NCBI GenBank assembly: GCA_035571835.1
Contig: DATNBU010000032.1
Coordinates: 1 to 64,000, forward strand
Length of the DNA stretch: 64,000 nucleotides
Source of the DNA: Candidatus Limnocylindrales bacterium
GTDB taxonomy: Bacteria > Desulfobacterota > Binatia > UBA1149 > CAITLU01
Reading direction: 5' to 3'
The notes below the pieces were generated by a model. The model saw only the letters and a program-made list of their open reading frames with translations. It had not been told where the DNA came from and made no database searches. The translations under genes were made by a program, and so were the position numbers. Of the stretch, positions 33,958 to 43,251 are shown piece after piece (position 1 is the stretch's first letter; every line of letters starts with the position of its first letter).

Positions 33958-35820
33958 ATGTACGAAACATTCTTCGGGCTCACGGACCTTCCGTTCCGCC
34001 TTACGCCCGATCCCAGATACCTGTTCATGAGCGCGAAGCATCGCGAGGCCTTCGCGCATCTCGTCTACGGGATTCGCGAGGGCAGCGGATTCGTCGCGAT
34101 CACCGGCGAGGTCGGCGCGGGCAAGACGACGCTCATCCGCGCCCTGCTTGCCGAGCACGCCCAGGACGTCACCGTTGCTTCCATCGTCAACCCGGTGCTC
34201 ACGTCGACCGAGCTGCTGCAGACGATCAACGCCGAGCTCGGCATCCCGTCGCGCAGCACCAGCCGCAAGGAACTGATCGAGGAGCTCGCGGCCTTCCTCA
34301 AGAGCAACAATGCAGCCGGCAAGCGAACGGTCATCATCGTCGACGAGGCGCAGAACCTCGACCCGGTCGTGCTCGAGCAGCTCCGCCTGCTGACCAACCT
34401 CGAAACCGAGACCGAAAAGCTGCTGCAGGTGGTGCTGGTCGGCCAGCCCGAGCTGCACGGCATCCTGCAGCGGCACGACCTGCGCCAGCTCAACCAGCGC
34501 GTGACCGAGAGATGGCATCTCGACAAGCTCGACCGCGACGAAGCCATGGAATACGTGCGCCACCGGTTGCGCATCGCCGGCGCCCACACCGATCTCGTCG
34601 AGCCCAGAGCGCTCGAGCAGATCTACCGCTTCACCGACGGTGTGCCGCGCCTTCTCAACATTCTCAGCCATCGCGCGATGCTCGTGGCGTTTACGCGAAG
34701 CCGCGGCCGTGTCGGTGTCGAAGAGGTGCGCGGCGCGGCGCGCGAGCTCGGGTATGCGCCGCAGGTCGCGCCGCCACGACGTCCGGCGTGGGGACGCATC
34801 GTTGCAGGAATCGCGGCGGCCGGCGCCGCTGCGGCGGTTGCGTTTCTGCTTCTGTCACCGGTTTCGGGCGACAGCCCGCAGGCCGCCTCGGCGGTCGCGC
34901 GCAGCGAGCGCGCGCCGAAAGCGCGCGCCGCTTCGCCGGCATCGCGTCCAGCCGAACGCGCGCCTGCCGAGCCGGCTGCGGTTTCTTCGGGGGCTCCAGC
35001 GATCGAAGCGCCGGGCGCAGCGCCTGCCGCAGTGCCCGCGCCTGCTCGAACGGCTGAGACGGTTCCAGCGGTGGCACCGTCTGCCGCACCGGCCATCGCC
35101 GCTGTGGAACCAACGGCTTCTGCGCCGGCGCCGGCTGCAACTCCGACGCCGGACCAGGATGCGGCGACGCTCAAATCGCTCGCGAATGGATCGGTGTTCG
35201 ATGCGGCGGTCGCCGACTATTCACGACTGCTCCAGCTGTGGGGCGCCCAACCGGTCGCGACCTCCGATCTCGCGAGCGGATCGCTCAACCTGCAGTCGAT
35301 CGCCGAATCGCGCGGCCTTCGTTACTTCGCGGTCGAGGTCAACGAAGCCCTGTTGTCGCTGCTCGATCTTCCGGCCATCGTCGAGATGAAGATCGGAGAC
35401 GCCGGCGAAGTTCGCTACGTGCTTCTGCGCAAGCTCGATCATGCGGCGAACGTCGTGCGTCTCGGCAGCGGTCTTGCGATGGGAGTGCCGGGTTTCGTCC
35501 AGGCATGGAATGGCAAGGCGCACATCGTCTTCAAGGATCCCGAAGCGCTGCATTATGATCTTGCACCGGGCGGCGGCGGCCCGGCGGTTCGCAAGCTGCA
35601 GACGATGCTCGCTGCCGCGGGACTCCTCGATGCGGCACCGACCGGCACGTACGACGATCTCACGGAGAACGCCGTGCGTCGTTTCCAGGAAGCGCACCAC
35701 GTTACGATCGACGGTGTCGCCGGCCCGATCACGCAGGTCCTGCTTTACAACTCGCTAGGGCGCTTCGAGAGGCCTACACTCACGGCGCCCTCCGACCTCG
35801 AGGCCGGACGCGCACAGTAG
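33958..35820 (+). CDS. gspA: GspA/ExeA-like ATPase with peptidoglycan-binding domain
   Basis: 620 aa. The opening YETFFGLTDLPFRLTPDPRY is the usual ExeA start. Walker A is GEVGAGKTT (about 50-58) and Walker B VIIVDEAQNL (about 124-133), followed by AAA-type sensor residues. A single membrane helix follows near 280-300 (VAGIAAAGAAAAVAFLLL), then a long Ala/Pro-rich linker. The periplasmic part ends in a PG_binding_1 domain (VRKLQTMLAAAGLL; YDDLTENAVRRFQEAH). GspA with GspB uses ATP to help the type II secretion secretin cross or insert through peptidoglycan. The secretin and the other gsp genes are not in the window. gspB follows after three 28-bp repeats. Confidence 0.9.
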   Translation: MYETFFGLTDLPFRLTPDPRYLFMSAKHREAFAHLVYGIREGSGFVAITGEVGAGKTTLIRALLAEHAQDVTVASIVNPVLTSTELLQTINAELGIPSRSTSRKELIEELAAFLKSNNAAGKRTVIIVDEAQNLDPVVLEQLRLLTNLETETEKLLQVVLVGQPELHGILQRHDLRQLNQRVTERWHLDKLDRDEAMEYVRHRLRIAGAHTDLVEPRALEQIYRFTDGVPRLLNILSHRAMLVAFTRSRGRVGVEEVRGAARELGYAPQVAPPRRPAWGRIVAGIAAAGAAAAVAFLLLSPVSGDSPQAASAVARSERAPKARAASPASRPAERAPAEPAAVSSGAPAIEAPGAAPAAVPAPARTAETVPAVAPSAAPAIAAVEPTASAPAPAATPTPDQDAATLKSLANGSVFDAAVADYSRLLQLWGAQPVATSDLASGSLNLQSIAESRGLRYFAVEVNEALLSLLDLPAIVEMKIGDAGEVRYVLLRKLDHAANVVRLGSGLAMGVPGFVQAWNGKAHIVFKDPEALHYDLAPGGGGPAVRKLQTMLAAAGLLDAAPTGTYDDLTENAVRRFQEAHHVTIDGVAGPITQVLLYNSLGRFERPTLTAPSDLEAGRAQ

Positions 35821-35904
35821 TGAGGGCGCGAGCCCGAACATGCAGAAGTCAGGGCGCGAGCCCGAAGATGCAGAAGTGAGGGCGTGAGCCCGAACATGCA
35901 CCAG
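35821..35904 (+). repeat. three tandem 28-bp repeats with GNRA-loop hairpins
   Basis: Units start at 35821, 35849 and 35877. Each has a GGGC-GCGA-GCCC hairpin (GTGA loop in the third copy) followed by GAA(C/G)ATGCA. They fill the gspA-gspB gap, immediately after the gspA stop and just before the gspB ribosome site. Confidence 0.85.
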
Positions 35905-35915
35905 AAAGGAAGCAC

Positions 35916-37292
35916 GTGAGCAGCATACTCGACGCCGTCACCAGGGACGCTTCGCGCTCGGGCGCGATCCCCGGAACGCCCGCCTCGCCCGGCAGGCAGC
36001 CGTCGTCCGGTGGCGCCGGTCCGGGACGTTTTCGTTCGGCGCTGCTCGTGGTGGTCTTCGGCGTCGTGGCCGGTGCGCTGGCGGCGCGTCAGTTCGGCGG
36101 CGGCGGCGAGCCGCCGGCCGATGACATGCTGACCGAAAAATCGACGGGCCGCGTGGCGAGCGAAACCAAGGCCGACGTCGGGCGCGCTGCCAAGGCCGGC
36201 GGCAAAGGCCGGGCCGCCAAAGAACCTGCCGGCGATGCCCCGGCCATTGCGAAGGACGACAACGGACCGAAGCCGGGCAAGGGCAAGGGCCGGGACGAGG
36301 AAGCGCACGCGCGCGCCCTCGCGATCGAGAAGAAGAAAGAGGAGCTCGCCGCCAAGCTTGCGTCCAAGCCGCCGCCTCCTCCTGCGCCGCTCGTGATCCC
36401 GGCCCCCTTGTCGACGTCGAAAACCGAACCGGCACCGGGCGCCCCGCCGATGCCCGGTGAATCTGCTCCGCCAGCTGCGACGGTGCCCGCGGGATCTGCT
36501 GCGCCCGCTCCGATCGTCGTCGCGACGGCCGGCGCACCGAGTCCCGAGGCCGCAAAGCCGGCTGCACCGCCGGAACCGTCCGCAGCGGAAGGTTCAACGG
36601 TCGTTGCCGTGGTGCCGTCGCCATCACCGGCACCCGCTTCGCCGACCGTCGTTGCGGCCGTCCCACCGGCTCCGCCCGCGGGCCCGGCGCCCACACCGAT
36701 TGCAGCGCCTTCCGCGACTGCCACGGAAACCGTCGTGGTCGCCCCTTCCCCGGTGCCATCGCCTGCACCGGCGACTGAGCCGCCTGCTCCAACTGCGGCG
36801 GCGGGCGCTCCCAACGTTGCGGCGCCTCCTGCGGTCGTCGTTGCACGAGCCGCGCCTGCGGTTCCTCCGACGACGGCAATCACGACGTCGCCGAACCCGC
36901 CCGTCCATGAGGCGGCGCCGGCTACGCAAGTCGGAGGGCCGGGCGCGCCCCCAGCGGTAGTCGCCGGTTCACCACCGGCGGTCGTTACGGGTTCAACGGC
37001 TACTCCTGGTGCGGAGCCGCCGCCCGCGGCGGTCGACGCAGCAGCGCCACCGCCGCCGGATGTCGTTCTCGACTCGCCTCCGTCCGGCGCGCCGGAAGTC
37101 TCGATCATGTTCGTCGCATGGTCGCGCACGCCGGCCAGTCGCATCGCGTCGATGCGAGTCGGGGCCGGCGCGATCAACGTGGTGCACGAAGGCGAGTACG
37201 TCGAGGGGCTGCAGGTTTCGGCGATTCATCCCGAAGCCGTCGACTTCCAGTGGACCGGCCAGCATTTTCGCGTCCCCGTCCGCCCGTTCTGA
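35916..37292 (+). CDS. gspB: GspB-like type II secretion assembly protein
   Basis: 458 aa, GTG start with AAGGA about seven bases upstream. SSILDAVTRDA opens as GspB proteins do, then one membrane helix (SALLVVVFGVVAGALAA, about 34-51), then a very long Ala/Pro/Val-rich periplasmic segment (about 95-385). The C-terminal 60 residues form the conserved GspB domain (IMFVAWSRTPASRIASMRV; EYVEGLQVSAIHPEAVDF). The protein partners GspA at the cell wall for secretin assembly. The low-complexity linker is longer than usual. The ORF converges on the sulfatase gene with nine bases between the stops. Confidence 0.88.
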   Translation: MSSILDAVTRDASRSGAIPGTPASPGRQPSSGGAGPGRFRSALLVVVFGVVAGALAARQFGGGGEPPADDMLTEKSTGRVASETKADVGRAAKAGGKGRAAKEPAGDAPAIAKDDNGPKPGKGKGRDEEAHARALAIEKKKEELAAKLASKPPPPPAPLVIPAPLSTSKTEPAPGAPPMPGESAPPAATVPAGSAAPAPIVVATAGAPSPEAAKPAAPPEPSAAEGSTVVAVVPSPSPAPASPTVVAAVPPAPPAGPAPTPIAAPSATATETVVVAPSPVPSPAPATEPPAPTAAAGAPNVAAPPAVVVARAAPAVPPTTAITTSPNPPVHEAAPATQVGGPGAPPAVVAGSPPAVVTGSTATPGAEPPPAAVDAAAPPPPDVVLDSPPSGAPEVSIMFVAWSRTPASRIASMRVGAGAINVVHEGEYVEGLQVSAIHPEAVDFQWTGQHFRVPVRPF

Positions 37293-37301
37293 AAAACAGA
37301 T

Positions 37302-38762
37302 CTACTGCACGTAACCGAGGCTGCGCAGCGTCCGTTCGCTTTCGCGGCGTCGTCCGCGATGCGCGTGTGCCGTCGGCGCCGGCCTCACGGCGTTCATGGT
37401 TCGCAACCACTGTTCGAGCTCTCCCGTCAGACGCTGGCGCTGCTGCTCGAGACGCTCGTCCCGCGGTTGCACACGATCTGCTGCCGCGGGCGCGAGATTG
37501 GTGAGCTCGAGCGGATCGGCGGAGCGGTCGTAAAACTCCCACGCGACGGCCGATTTCGACGGAATGCGAACGAGCTTGAGCGGGCCCGAAACAGCCATGG
37601 TGGAGCGCCCGTCGAAGCCGGGAAGCTCGAGCCGCGCGTACGGCGTTCCGCGGCTGCGCGTCGTCGTGGCCGCAGCGAAAACCGTGCGCCCGGCCGGAAA
37701 CGAATCGAAGACATCCGAGCCGTCGAACGATTCGCTGCAGCCGAGCGATGCGAGCCGGCACAGGGTCGGCGCAACGTCGATCAGCGAAACGTTCTCGCTG
37801 CGCACCGAGGCATCGATGCCGGGACCGCGCATCGCAAGCGCAACGCGAACGAGCTCGTCGTAGACCGTATAGTCGTGCGCGAAGAACAGCCCGTGCTCGC
37901 CGAGCGCTTCGCCGTGATCCGACATCACGACGACGATCGTGTCGCGCGTGCGCCCGAGCCGTTCGAGCTCGCCCAGAAGCCGGCCGACTTCATGGTCGAC
38001 GTAGCGGACTTCGCCATCGTAGAGGCGCCGCGCATTTTCGATTTCGCCTGCCGAATAGCCCTGGCCCGCGTAGAGGTGGCGCAGATCGCGATCCTTCGCG
38101 CGAAAGTCGTCCATGATCCGGTTTTGCGGCTCGGCGCCGGCCGCGTCGGCGAACGGCTGCGGCGGCTCGTACGGCATGTGCGGGTCGAAGTAGTGCACCC
38201 AGACGAAGAAGCGCTCATCGCTGCGCTCGGACAGCACACGGATCGCTTCGTCGGTTACTGCGGTGGCGGAAATGTCCGCCGTCCCTTTCCCGGGAGCGTA
38301 GACGCGCGCGTAGGTTGAGAATCCGCGTTCGAATCCCGTGCCTTCGCGGACGAGCCAGGGGTTCGCGACGATTGCTGCGGTCACAAGGCCGGCGCGCTGC
38401 GCGGCCTCGGCGAGCGTCTGGCCTCTCCAGGGTGAAAGCGTCGTTCCCGGCTCGTGCTGCGCGACGCCGCACCGGTCGGGATAGACCCCGGTGAATGTCG
38501 CGGCCATGGCCGGCATCGTAAACGGCGCCGGGGTAGTTGCGTTCCGGAAGATCGCCGCCCCTGTCGCCCACTGATCGATCCGCGGCGTCGAGCCGGCGGC
38601 ACTTCCACCCGGTCGATTGCCTGTCCCGACGCGGTCGGCGCGAAGGGTATCGATCGCGATCAGGAGGATCGACGGGCTTCGGCCGGCATCGCATCCGCCG
38701 GACGCGAGAACTGCCATGAATGTCAGCAAAGCCGCCCGCAAGAATCCGCAGACGGCCGGCAT
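37302..38762 (-). CDS. sulfatase/alkaline-phosphatase-superfamily hydrolase, probably exported
   Basis: 486 aa from the ATG at 38762. The N-terminus (LRAALLTFMAVLASGGC) looks like a signal peptide ending in a Cys, though the lipobox is imperfect, so lipidation is uncertain. Metal and active-site motifs: LLIAIDTLRADRVG (first Asp pair), TTPAPFTMPAMAATFTGVYP, FFVWVHYFDPHMPYEPP, and VVVMSDHGEALGEHG. The position normally held by the Cys or Ser that becomes formylglycine is Thr or Ala here, so it may not be a true sulfatase; phosphotransferase or phosphodiesterase chemistry using Thr is possible. Substrate unknown. An upstream in-frame start at 38879 adds a poorly supported extension. Divergent from rpoD. 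Confidence 0.82.
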   Translation of the reverse strand: MPAVCGFLRAALLTFMAVLASGGCDAGRSPSILLIAIDTLRADRVGTGNRPGGSAAGSTPRIDQWATGAAIFRNATTPAPFTMPAMAATFTGVYPDRCGVAQHEPGTTLSPWRGQTLAEAAQRAGLVTAAIVANPWLVREGTGFERGFSTYARVYAPGKGTADISATAVTDEAIRVLSERSDERFFVWVHYFDPHMPYEPPQPFADAAGAEPQNRIMDDFRAKDRDLRHLYAGQGYSAGEIENARRLYDGEVRYVDHEVGRLLGELERLGRTRDTIVVVMSDHGEALGEHGLFFAHDYTVYDELVRVALAMRGPGIDASVRSENVSLIDVAPTLCRLASLGCSESFDGSDVFDSFPAGRTVFAAATTTRSRGTPYARLELPGFDGRSTMAVSGPLKLVRIPSKSAVAWEFYDRSADPLELTNLAPAAADRVQPRDERLEQQRQRLTGELEQWLRTMNAVRPAPTAHAHRGRRRESERTLRSLGYVQ

Positions 38763-39087
38763 AAGCCGGTCAGACCCCCCGATAGGGTGGTAATACCGAG
38801 CCGGACGCAGGCGCGTCAAAAGTCGGGAAATCAGGTCGCGGATCGACCCCAAGTACAGAATTTTACAGGGTGTTACCACAGCTTACCGAATCCCGGCCGG
38901 AGCCCGGCAGCCCTCTTTTCTTGACTGCCCGGACGTGCATGCGTACGGTCCCGCCTCGTCCGCGGTCCGGGTGCGTCGAACATTCCGGGCGCTTTCTCGA
39001 TCCGACGAACACAATTCGAATGCTGGTCGAGTCCGGTCGTCCCCCGGACTCCTGAAACGTGCGCTTCGCCGCACCCCGTTGGATTTC
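38763..39087. other. 325-bp divergent intergenic region, sulfatase/rpoD
   Basis: It holds the probable rpoD promoter (38921-38949) and presumably the sulfatase promoter. Apart from a minus-strand frame that could extend the sulfatase N-terminus, I see no gene, repeat or RNA here. Confidence 0.5.
38921..38949 (+). promoter_or_regulatory. sigma70-like promoter of rpoD
   Basis: TTGACT at 38921-38926, a 17-base spacer and TACGGT at 38944-38949. This predicts a leader of about 130 bases to the GTG at 39088. Confidence 0.45.
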
Positions 39088-40992
39088 GTGAAAGCAGCAA
39101 AGCACGCCACCGCCTCTCATCCCGCTTCCGACAAGGACATGACTGCCGCCGACAAGGCCGTGGTCCAGCTCATCGAGCTCGGCCGCGAGCAGGGGTATGT
39201 CACCTACGCCGACATCAACCGCCTGTTTCCGCCCGAGGACTCGTCGCCGGAAGATCTCAAGACCATCATCAACCTGCTGACCGAGAACGACGTCGAGATC
39301 CTGCAGGGGGCGGCCGAGGAAGAAGAGGCCGAGGTCGAAACCGCGGAAGAGGTGGACCCCGACACATTCTTCTCCGATGACGACGACTGGGTCCTCGATA
39401 CCACCGACGAGGACCAGGACCAGAAGGAGCCCGAGCCCGAGCCGACGCCTGCACTGCAGACCAAGGTTGCCGCCCCGGGCCGTGACTACAGCGCCGACAG
39501 CACCGACCCGGTGCGCATGTACCTGCAGGAGATGGGCAGCGTTCCGCTGCTGTCGCGCGAGCAGGAAGTCACGATCGCAAAGGAAATCGAGAGCGGCCTG
39601 CACGAGGTGCGCGACTGCGTCTACGGCCTGCCGATCGCATCGCTCTACGTGCTCGGGCTTGCCGACATGCTCAAGAACGGCGAGATCGAGCCGCGCGACA
39701 TCTTCGGCGACGACACCGACGAAGAGCGCGCCACGCCGGAGCGCGATGAAAAGCGCCTGAAGGCATTCCTCCACGACATCACGACGCTGCGGCGCCTGTA
39801 CAAGAATTACGAACAGTACGTTCCGTCGCGCCTGTCGCCGGCTCCCACGCTGAAGACGCCGCGCAAGCCCACCGCCAAGGAAGAAAAGTTCGCCGGCGCG
39901 CGCGAGAAAGTCTCGCAGCAGCTCATCTCGATGAACCTCGGCGAGAAGCACGTCAACAACATCGTCGCCAAGCTCAAGGAAGCCCGCGAGAAGGCCCGCG
40001 ACTACGAGCGCGTGATCCGTCGCGCGGAAAAACGCACCAAGCGCGACGCCAAGCAGATCCTCGAGGTCGTCCGCCAGGTCTCGACCGGCAACGCGAACGC
40101 CAAGCGGAAGGCCGCCGGCAACCTGCGCATGAGCGTGGACGCCGCGCAGGAGCTCGCCTCCGCCATCCGCGACTCGCGCCGCCACATCACGGAAATCGAA
40201 AAAGCCGTGCACATGGCGTTCGAGGACCTCGATTACTTCCTGCGCGTGATCCGCCGCGGCGAGGATCGCGCGATGCTCGGCAAGAAGGCGCTGATCGAGG
40301 CCAACCTCCGCCTCGTCGTCTCGATCGCCAAGCGCTACACGAACCGCGGTCTCGGTTTCCTCGACCTCATCCAGGAAGGGAACATCGGTCTCATGCGCGC
40401 GGTCGACAAATTCGAGTACCAGCGCGGGTACAAGTTCTCGACGTATGCCACGTGGTGGATCCGGCAGTCGGTCAGCCGTGCCATCGCCGACCAGGCGCGC
40501 ACGATCCGCATCCCGGTCCACATGATCGAGACGATCAACAAGGTTCTGCGCACGTCGCGCTACCTCGTCCAGCAGCTCGGCCGCGAACCTACGCCGGACG
40601 AAATTGCCGGCCAGATGGAAATGCCGGCCGACAAGATCCGCAAGGTCCTCAAGATCGTCAAGGAACCGGTGTCGCTCGAGACGCCGATCGGCGACGACGA
40701 GGAAAGCTCGCTCGGAGATTTCGTCGAGGACCGCCAGTCGGTTTCCCCGTCGGATGCCGCGGTTGCGCTCAGCCTCGAGGAGCAGACGCGCAAGGTGCTC
40801 GCCACTCTTACGCCACGCGAGGAGCAGATTCTCCGCATGCGCTTCGGGATCGGCGAGCGCACCGACTATACGCTCGAAGAGGTAGGGCAGAAGTTCGCGG
40901 TCACCCGCGAGCGCATCCGACAGATCGAGGCCAAGGCGCTCCGCAAACTCCGTAACCCGCAAAGGGCCCGTACACTGGAGAACTTCGGCTGA
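39088..40992 (+). CDS. rpoD: primary sigma factor RpoD (sigma70)
   Basis: 634 aa from a GTG at 39088; an ATG at 39139 would drop 17 residues, and starts further upstream lie in untranslatable-looking leader. Region 1.1 ([20 protein letters not shown]) leads to an acidic stretch, then region 1.2 ([22 protein letters not shown]). The non-conserved region is long. Region 2 begins at residue 404 ([18 protein letters not shown]; the -10 binding part [18 protein letters not shown]). Region 3 follows, and region 4.2 is [23 protein letters not shown] near 594-616. It directs RNA polymerase to housekeeping promoters such as those listed here. It is not in the common rpsU-dnaG-rpoD arrangement. Confidence 0.96.
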   Translation: MKAAKHATASHPASDKDMTAADKAVVQLIELGREQGYVTYADINRLFPPEDSSPEDLKTIINLLTENDVEILQGAAEEEEAEVETAEEVDPDTFFSDDDDWVLDTTDEDQDQKEPEPEPTPALQTKVAAPGRDYSADSTDPVRMYLQEMGSVPLLSREQEVTIAKEIESGLHEVRDCVYGLPIASLYVLGLADMLKNGEIEPRDIFGDDTDEERATPERDEKRLKAFLHDITTLRRLYKNYEQYVPSRLSPAPTLKTPRKPTAKEEKFAGAREKVSQQLISMNLGEKHVNNIVAKLKEAREKARDYERVIRRAEKRTKRDAKQILEVVRQVSTGNANAKRKAAGNLRMSVDAAQELASAIRDSRRHITEIEKAVHMAFEDLDYFLRVIRRGEDRAMLGKKALIEANLRLVVSIAKRYTNRGLGFLDLIQEGNIGLMRAVDKFEYQRGYKFSTYATWWIRQSVSRAIADQARTIRIPVHMIETINKVLRTSRYLVQQLGREPTPDEIAGQMEMPADKIRKVLKIVKEPVSLETPIGDDEESSLGDFVEDRQSVSPSDAAVALSLEEQTRKVLATLTPREEQILRMRFGIGERTDYTLEEVGQKFAVTRERIRQIEAKALRKLRNPQRARTLENFG

Positions 40993-41013
40993 GACTGTAA
41001 GCTCCGCCGCAGG

Positions 41014-42234
41014 ATGAAAGACGATCGAGCCGCGATGCGGCGCCGGCCACAGCGGGCTACCGACAAACCCGCCCGTCTGCCGCAACCGACCGGCCAGCGC
41101 GCTCCGCTTCCCGCGGAGCCAAGCCTGGCCGAGGCGGACGCCGAAGCTGCCCGCGAAGTCTCGGAAATTGCCGCCGCCGCATCGTCTCCCGAAACTGCCC
41201 GATCCCAGGGCGCAAACTTCCGTCGCGGGGCGGCGATCGCTGTCGGCCTGCTCGTAGTTGCCTACACGGCGATGGGACAGTTCGCCGGCCACGGCCAGAT
41301 CGCGCAGGCGTGGGACCGGCTCGAGTGGCATTTCCTTACTCTTCCTCTTCTCGCGACGCTGCTCAGCTACGTGACGATGTCGCTCTCGTACGAGGGCATC
41401 GTACGCGCGGCCGGTGCGAACATCGGCTCGCGCGACATGATGCGCATTACGCTCGTCGCAAACACCGCCAACTACATCTTCCCGAGCGGCGGCCTTACCG
41501 GGTTTGCGCTTCGACTGGTGTTTTTCACCAAGCGCGGAATTTCGCCCGGCACGTCGGTCGCGATCTCGTTCACGCAGACGCTGCTGACCAACCTGATGCT
41601 CGTGCTGTTCGTCGTCTACGGCCTCGTCAGCCTGCTTGTCACCGGCCGGATCGAAGGCGCGAGCCTGGTCGCTGCCGCGCTGGCGACAGGTCTCCTCGTT
41701 GCGGGCTTCGGGCTGCTGCTGGTGATGATCTATTCGACGCCGATAAGGAGCCGGGTGCTCGCGTTCGGTGCGCACGCGGCCGACTCGTTTCTCGACCGCG
41801 TCGTCAAGCGGCCGCATCTCGGCAAGCGTGCGCGGCGCTTCTTCGTGCACATCGAAGAGGGAATGGCGCTGTTCGCCGGACGGCCCGGCGAGATGGTGCT
41901 GCCGAGCATCTGGATCTTCTTCGACTGGCTTTTCATGATGGGTGCGCTGTGGCTCGCGTTCCAGGCAACCGGTGCGCCGGTCAGCTTCAGCCTGATTGCG
42001 ATTGCGTTCTCGGTCTCCAGCGTAGCGTCGTTCGTCACGTTCGTGCCGGCCGGAGCTGGTGTGCTCGAAGGGGCGCTGGCGGGAACGCTCGCCGGCCTCG
42101 GCGTACCGGTCGGTGATTCGCTGCTTCCGATCTTCCTCTACCGCTTCTGCTACTTCATCGTTCCGACGCTGATCGCGTTCACGCTCGCGCACGGAGCGTT
42201 CACAGGCGAGAAGCCGGCCGAGGAAGTTCTGTGA
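41014..42234 (+). CDS. YbhN/LPG-synthase-TM family membrane protein
   Basis: 406 aa. A disordered, charged Ala/Pro-rich head of about 70 residues leads to about eight membrane helices. The conserved core includes YVTMSLSYEGIVRAAG, ANTANYIFPSGGLTG (the Pro-x-Gly-Gly loop), SFTQTLLTNLML, and SFVTFVPAGAGVLEGAL. The family comprises the flippase-like domain of MprF and the UPF0104 proteins; it moves or supports aminoacyl-phospholipids or other lipid-linked cargo across the inner membrane. The aminoacyl-transferase part of MprF is absent. The ribosome site before the ATG is weak (AGG very close). It overlaps the ROK kinase gene by GTGA. Confidence 0.82.
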   Translation: MKDDRAAMRRRPQRATDKPARLPQPTGQRAPLPAEPSLAEADAEAAREVSEIAAAASSPETARSQGANFRRGAAIAVGLLVVAYTAMGQFAGHGQIAQAWDRLEWHFLTLPLLATLLSYVTMSLSYEGIVRAAGANIGSRDMMRITLVANTANYIFPSGGLTGFALRLVFFTKRGISPGTSVAISFTQTLLTNLMLVLFVVYGLVSLLVTGRIEGASLVAAALATGLLVAGFGLLLVMIYSTPIRSRVLAFGAHAADSFLDRVVKRPHLGKRARRFFVHIEEGMALFAGRPGEMVLPSIWIFFDWLFMMGALWLAFQATGAPVSFSLIAIAFSVSSVASFVTFVPAGAGVLEGALAGTLAGLGVPVGDSLLPIFLYRFCYFIVPTLIAFTLAHGAFTGEKPAEEVL

Positions 42235-43202
42235 CGGCTGCTGCCGTTGGTCTCGACATCGGCGGACAGTTCGTCAAAGGCGTGCTGGTATCGGCCGAAG
42301 GCGCGGTGCTGGCCACGGATCGCGTGCCGACCGGGCCGGAAACGTCTATGGAGTCGCTTTCCGCCTCTCTGGCAGGTCTTCGCGACAAGCTGGTTGGCGA
42401 TACCGCAGCTGCTCGAGGCCTCGCGGTCGGAGTCGGCATCGCCGGCGTAATCGGCCGCGACGGAACGCTGCACGGCGGTCCGCATCTTCCGCTGCTCGTC
42501 GGCTCGCGCATAGCCGAAGAGCTTTCGAGGCGAATGAACGCGAACGTTGCCGTGCACAACGATGCCGATTGCGCGGCCATGGCCGAAGGCTGGCACGAAG
42601 GCGCAGCCGCCGGCCGCGACGATTTCCTGATGATCGCAATCGGCACGGGCGTCGGCTCGGGCCTCGTGCTCGGCGGCCGGCTGCGTGCAGGCATGAGCGG
42701 TTACGGATGCGAGCTCGGCCACATGACGATCGTCTACAACGGCCGGCGTTGCGGGTGCGGCAACCTCGGCTGCCTCGAGGCCTACATCTCGGAGACCGCC
42801 GCGCTCCATTTCGCCGAGGAAGCGTCGGCATCGCTGCGCGCCGCAGTCGCCGGCCGGCGCGCGACGGTCGGCGGAGGCGCGGCGCAGGCGCTGTTCGAGC
42901 TTGGCGCCGGCGGCAACGAGGAAGCCGAAGCGCTGGCCGGCGCAATGGTCGAAGTGCTCGGCGCGGCGATCGGGTCGGCCGTGAACGTGCTCGACCTTAC
43001 GACCATCGTGCTCGGCGGAGGCATCGCGCCCGGCGTGCTCGCGCGCGCCGGGCGCCTCGCACGAGCGGCCGATTCCACATTGTTCGCGAGGCCCGTCGCG
43101 AATCTCGAAATCGTCGCGGCCGCGCGCGGTCCGCTCGCGGGCGCCATCGGCGCGGCACGGCTCGGCATCATGCATGCCGGGGACCGGGCGTTGAGCGTGT
43201 GA
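42231..43202 (+). CDS. ROK-family sugar kinase (glucokinase-like)
   Basis: 323 aa, GTG start within the upstream stop. The phosphate-1 motif is VGLDIGGQFVKGVLV. The sugar-binding and catalytic region is VHNDADCAAMAEG (Asn-Asp), then AIGTGVGSGLVLGG. The ROK zinc motif is ELGHMTIVYNGRRCGCGNLGCLEAYIS, with His and three Cys. The adenine-side motif is TTIVLGGGIAPGVL. All expected residues are present, so it should be an active hexokinase using glucose or N-acetylmannosamine-type sugars; no DNA-binding domain, so it is not a NagC-type repressor. Coupled to the membrane protein before it and followed by the small cohesin-like lipoprotein 49 bp later. Confidence 0.9.
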   Translation: MTAAAVGLDIGGQFVKGVLVSAEGAVLATDRVPTGPETSMESLSASLAGLRDKLVGDTAAARGLAVGVGIAGVIGRDGTLHGGPHLPLLVGSRIAEELSRRMNANVAVHNDADCAAMAEGWHEGAAAGRDDFLMIAIGTGVGSGLVLGGRLRAGMSGYGCELGHMTIVYNGRRCGCGNLGCLEAYISETAALHFAEEASASLRAAVAGRRATVGGGAAQALFELGAGGNEEAEALAGAMVEVLGAAIGSAVNVLDLTTIVLGGGIAPGVLARAGRLARAADSTLFARPVANLEIVAAARGPLAGAIGAARLGIMHAGDRALSV

Positions 43203-43251
43203 TACGTTTCGGCCTAGAATCGCCGCTGTTCCCCTACGGAGGTCCTTTTTG

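Noticed and set aside
35821-35904. CRISPR array
   Set aside because: Contiguous 28-bp units without spacers, only three copies, and no cas genes.
38863-42192. 1109-codon minus-strand open frame across rpoD and the YbhN-like gene
   Set aside because: It is the shadow of rpoD and its neighbour in high-GC DNA: charged low-complexity translation, no domain, and it opposes strongly conserved genes.
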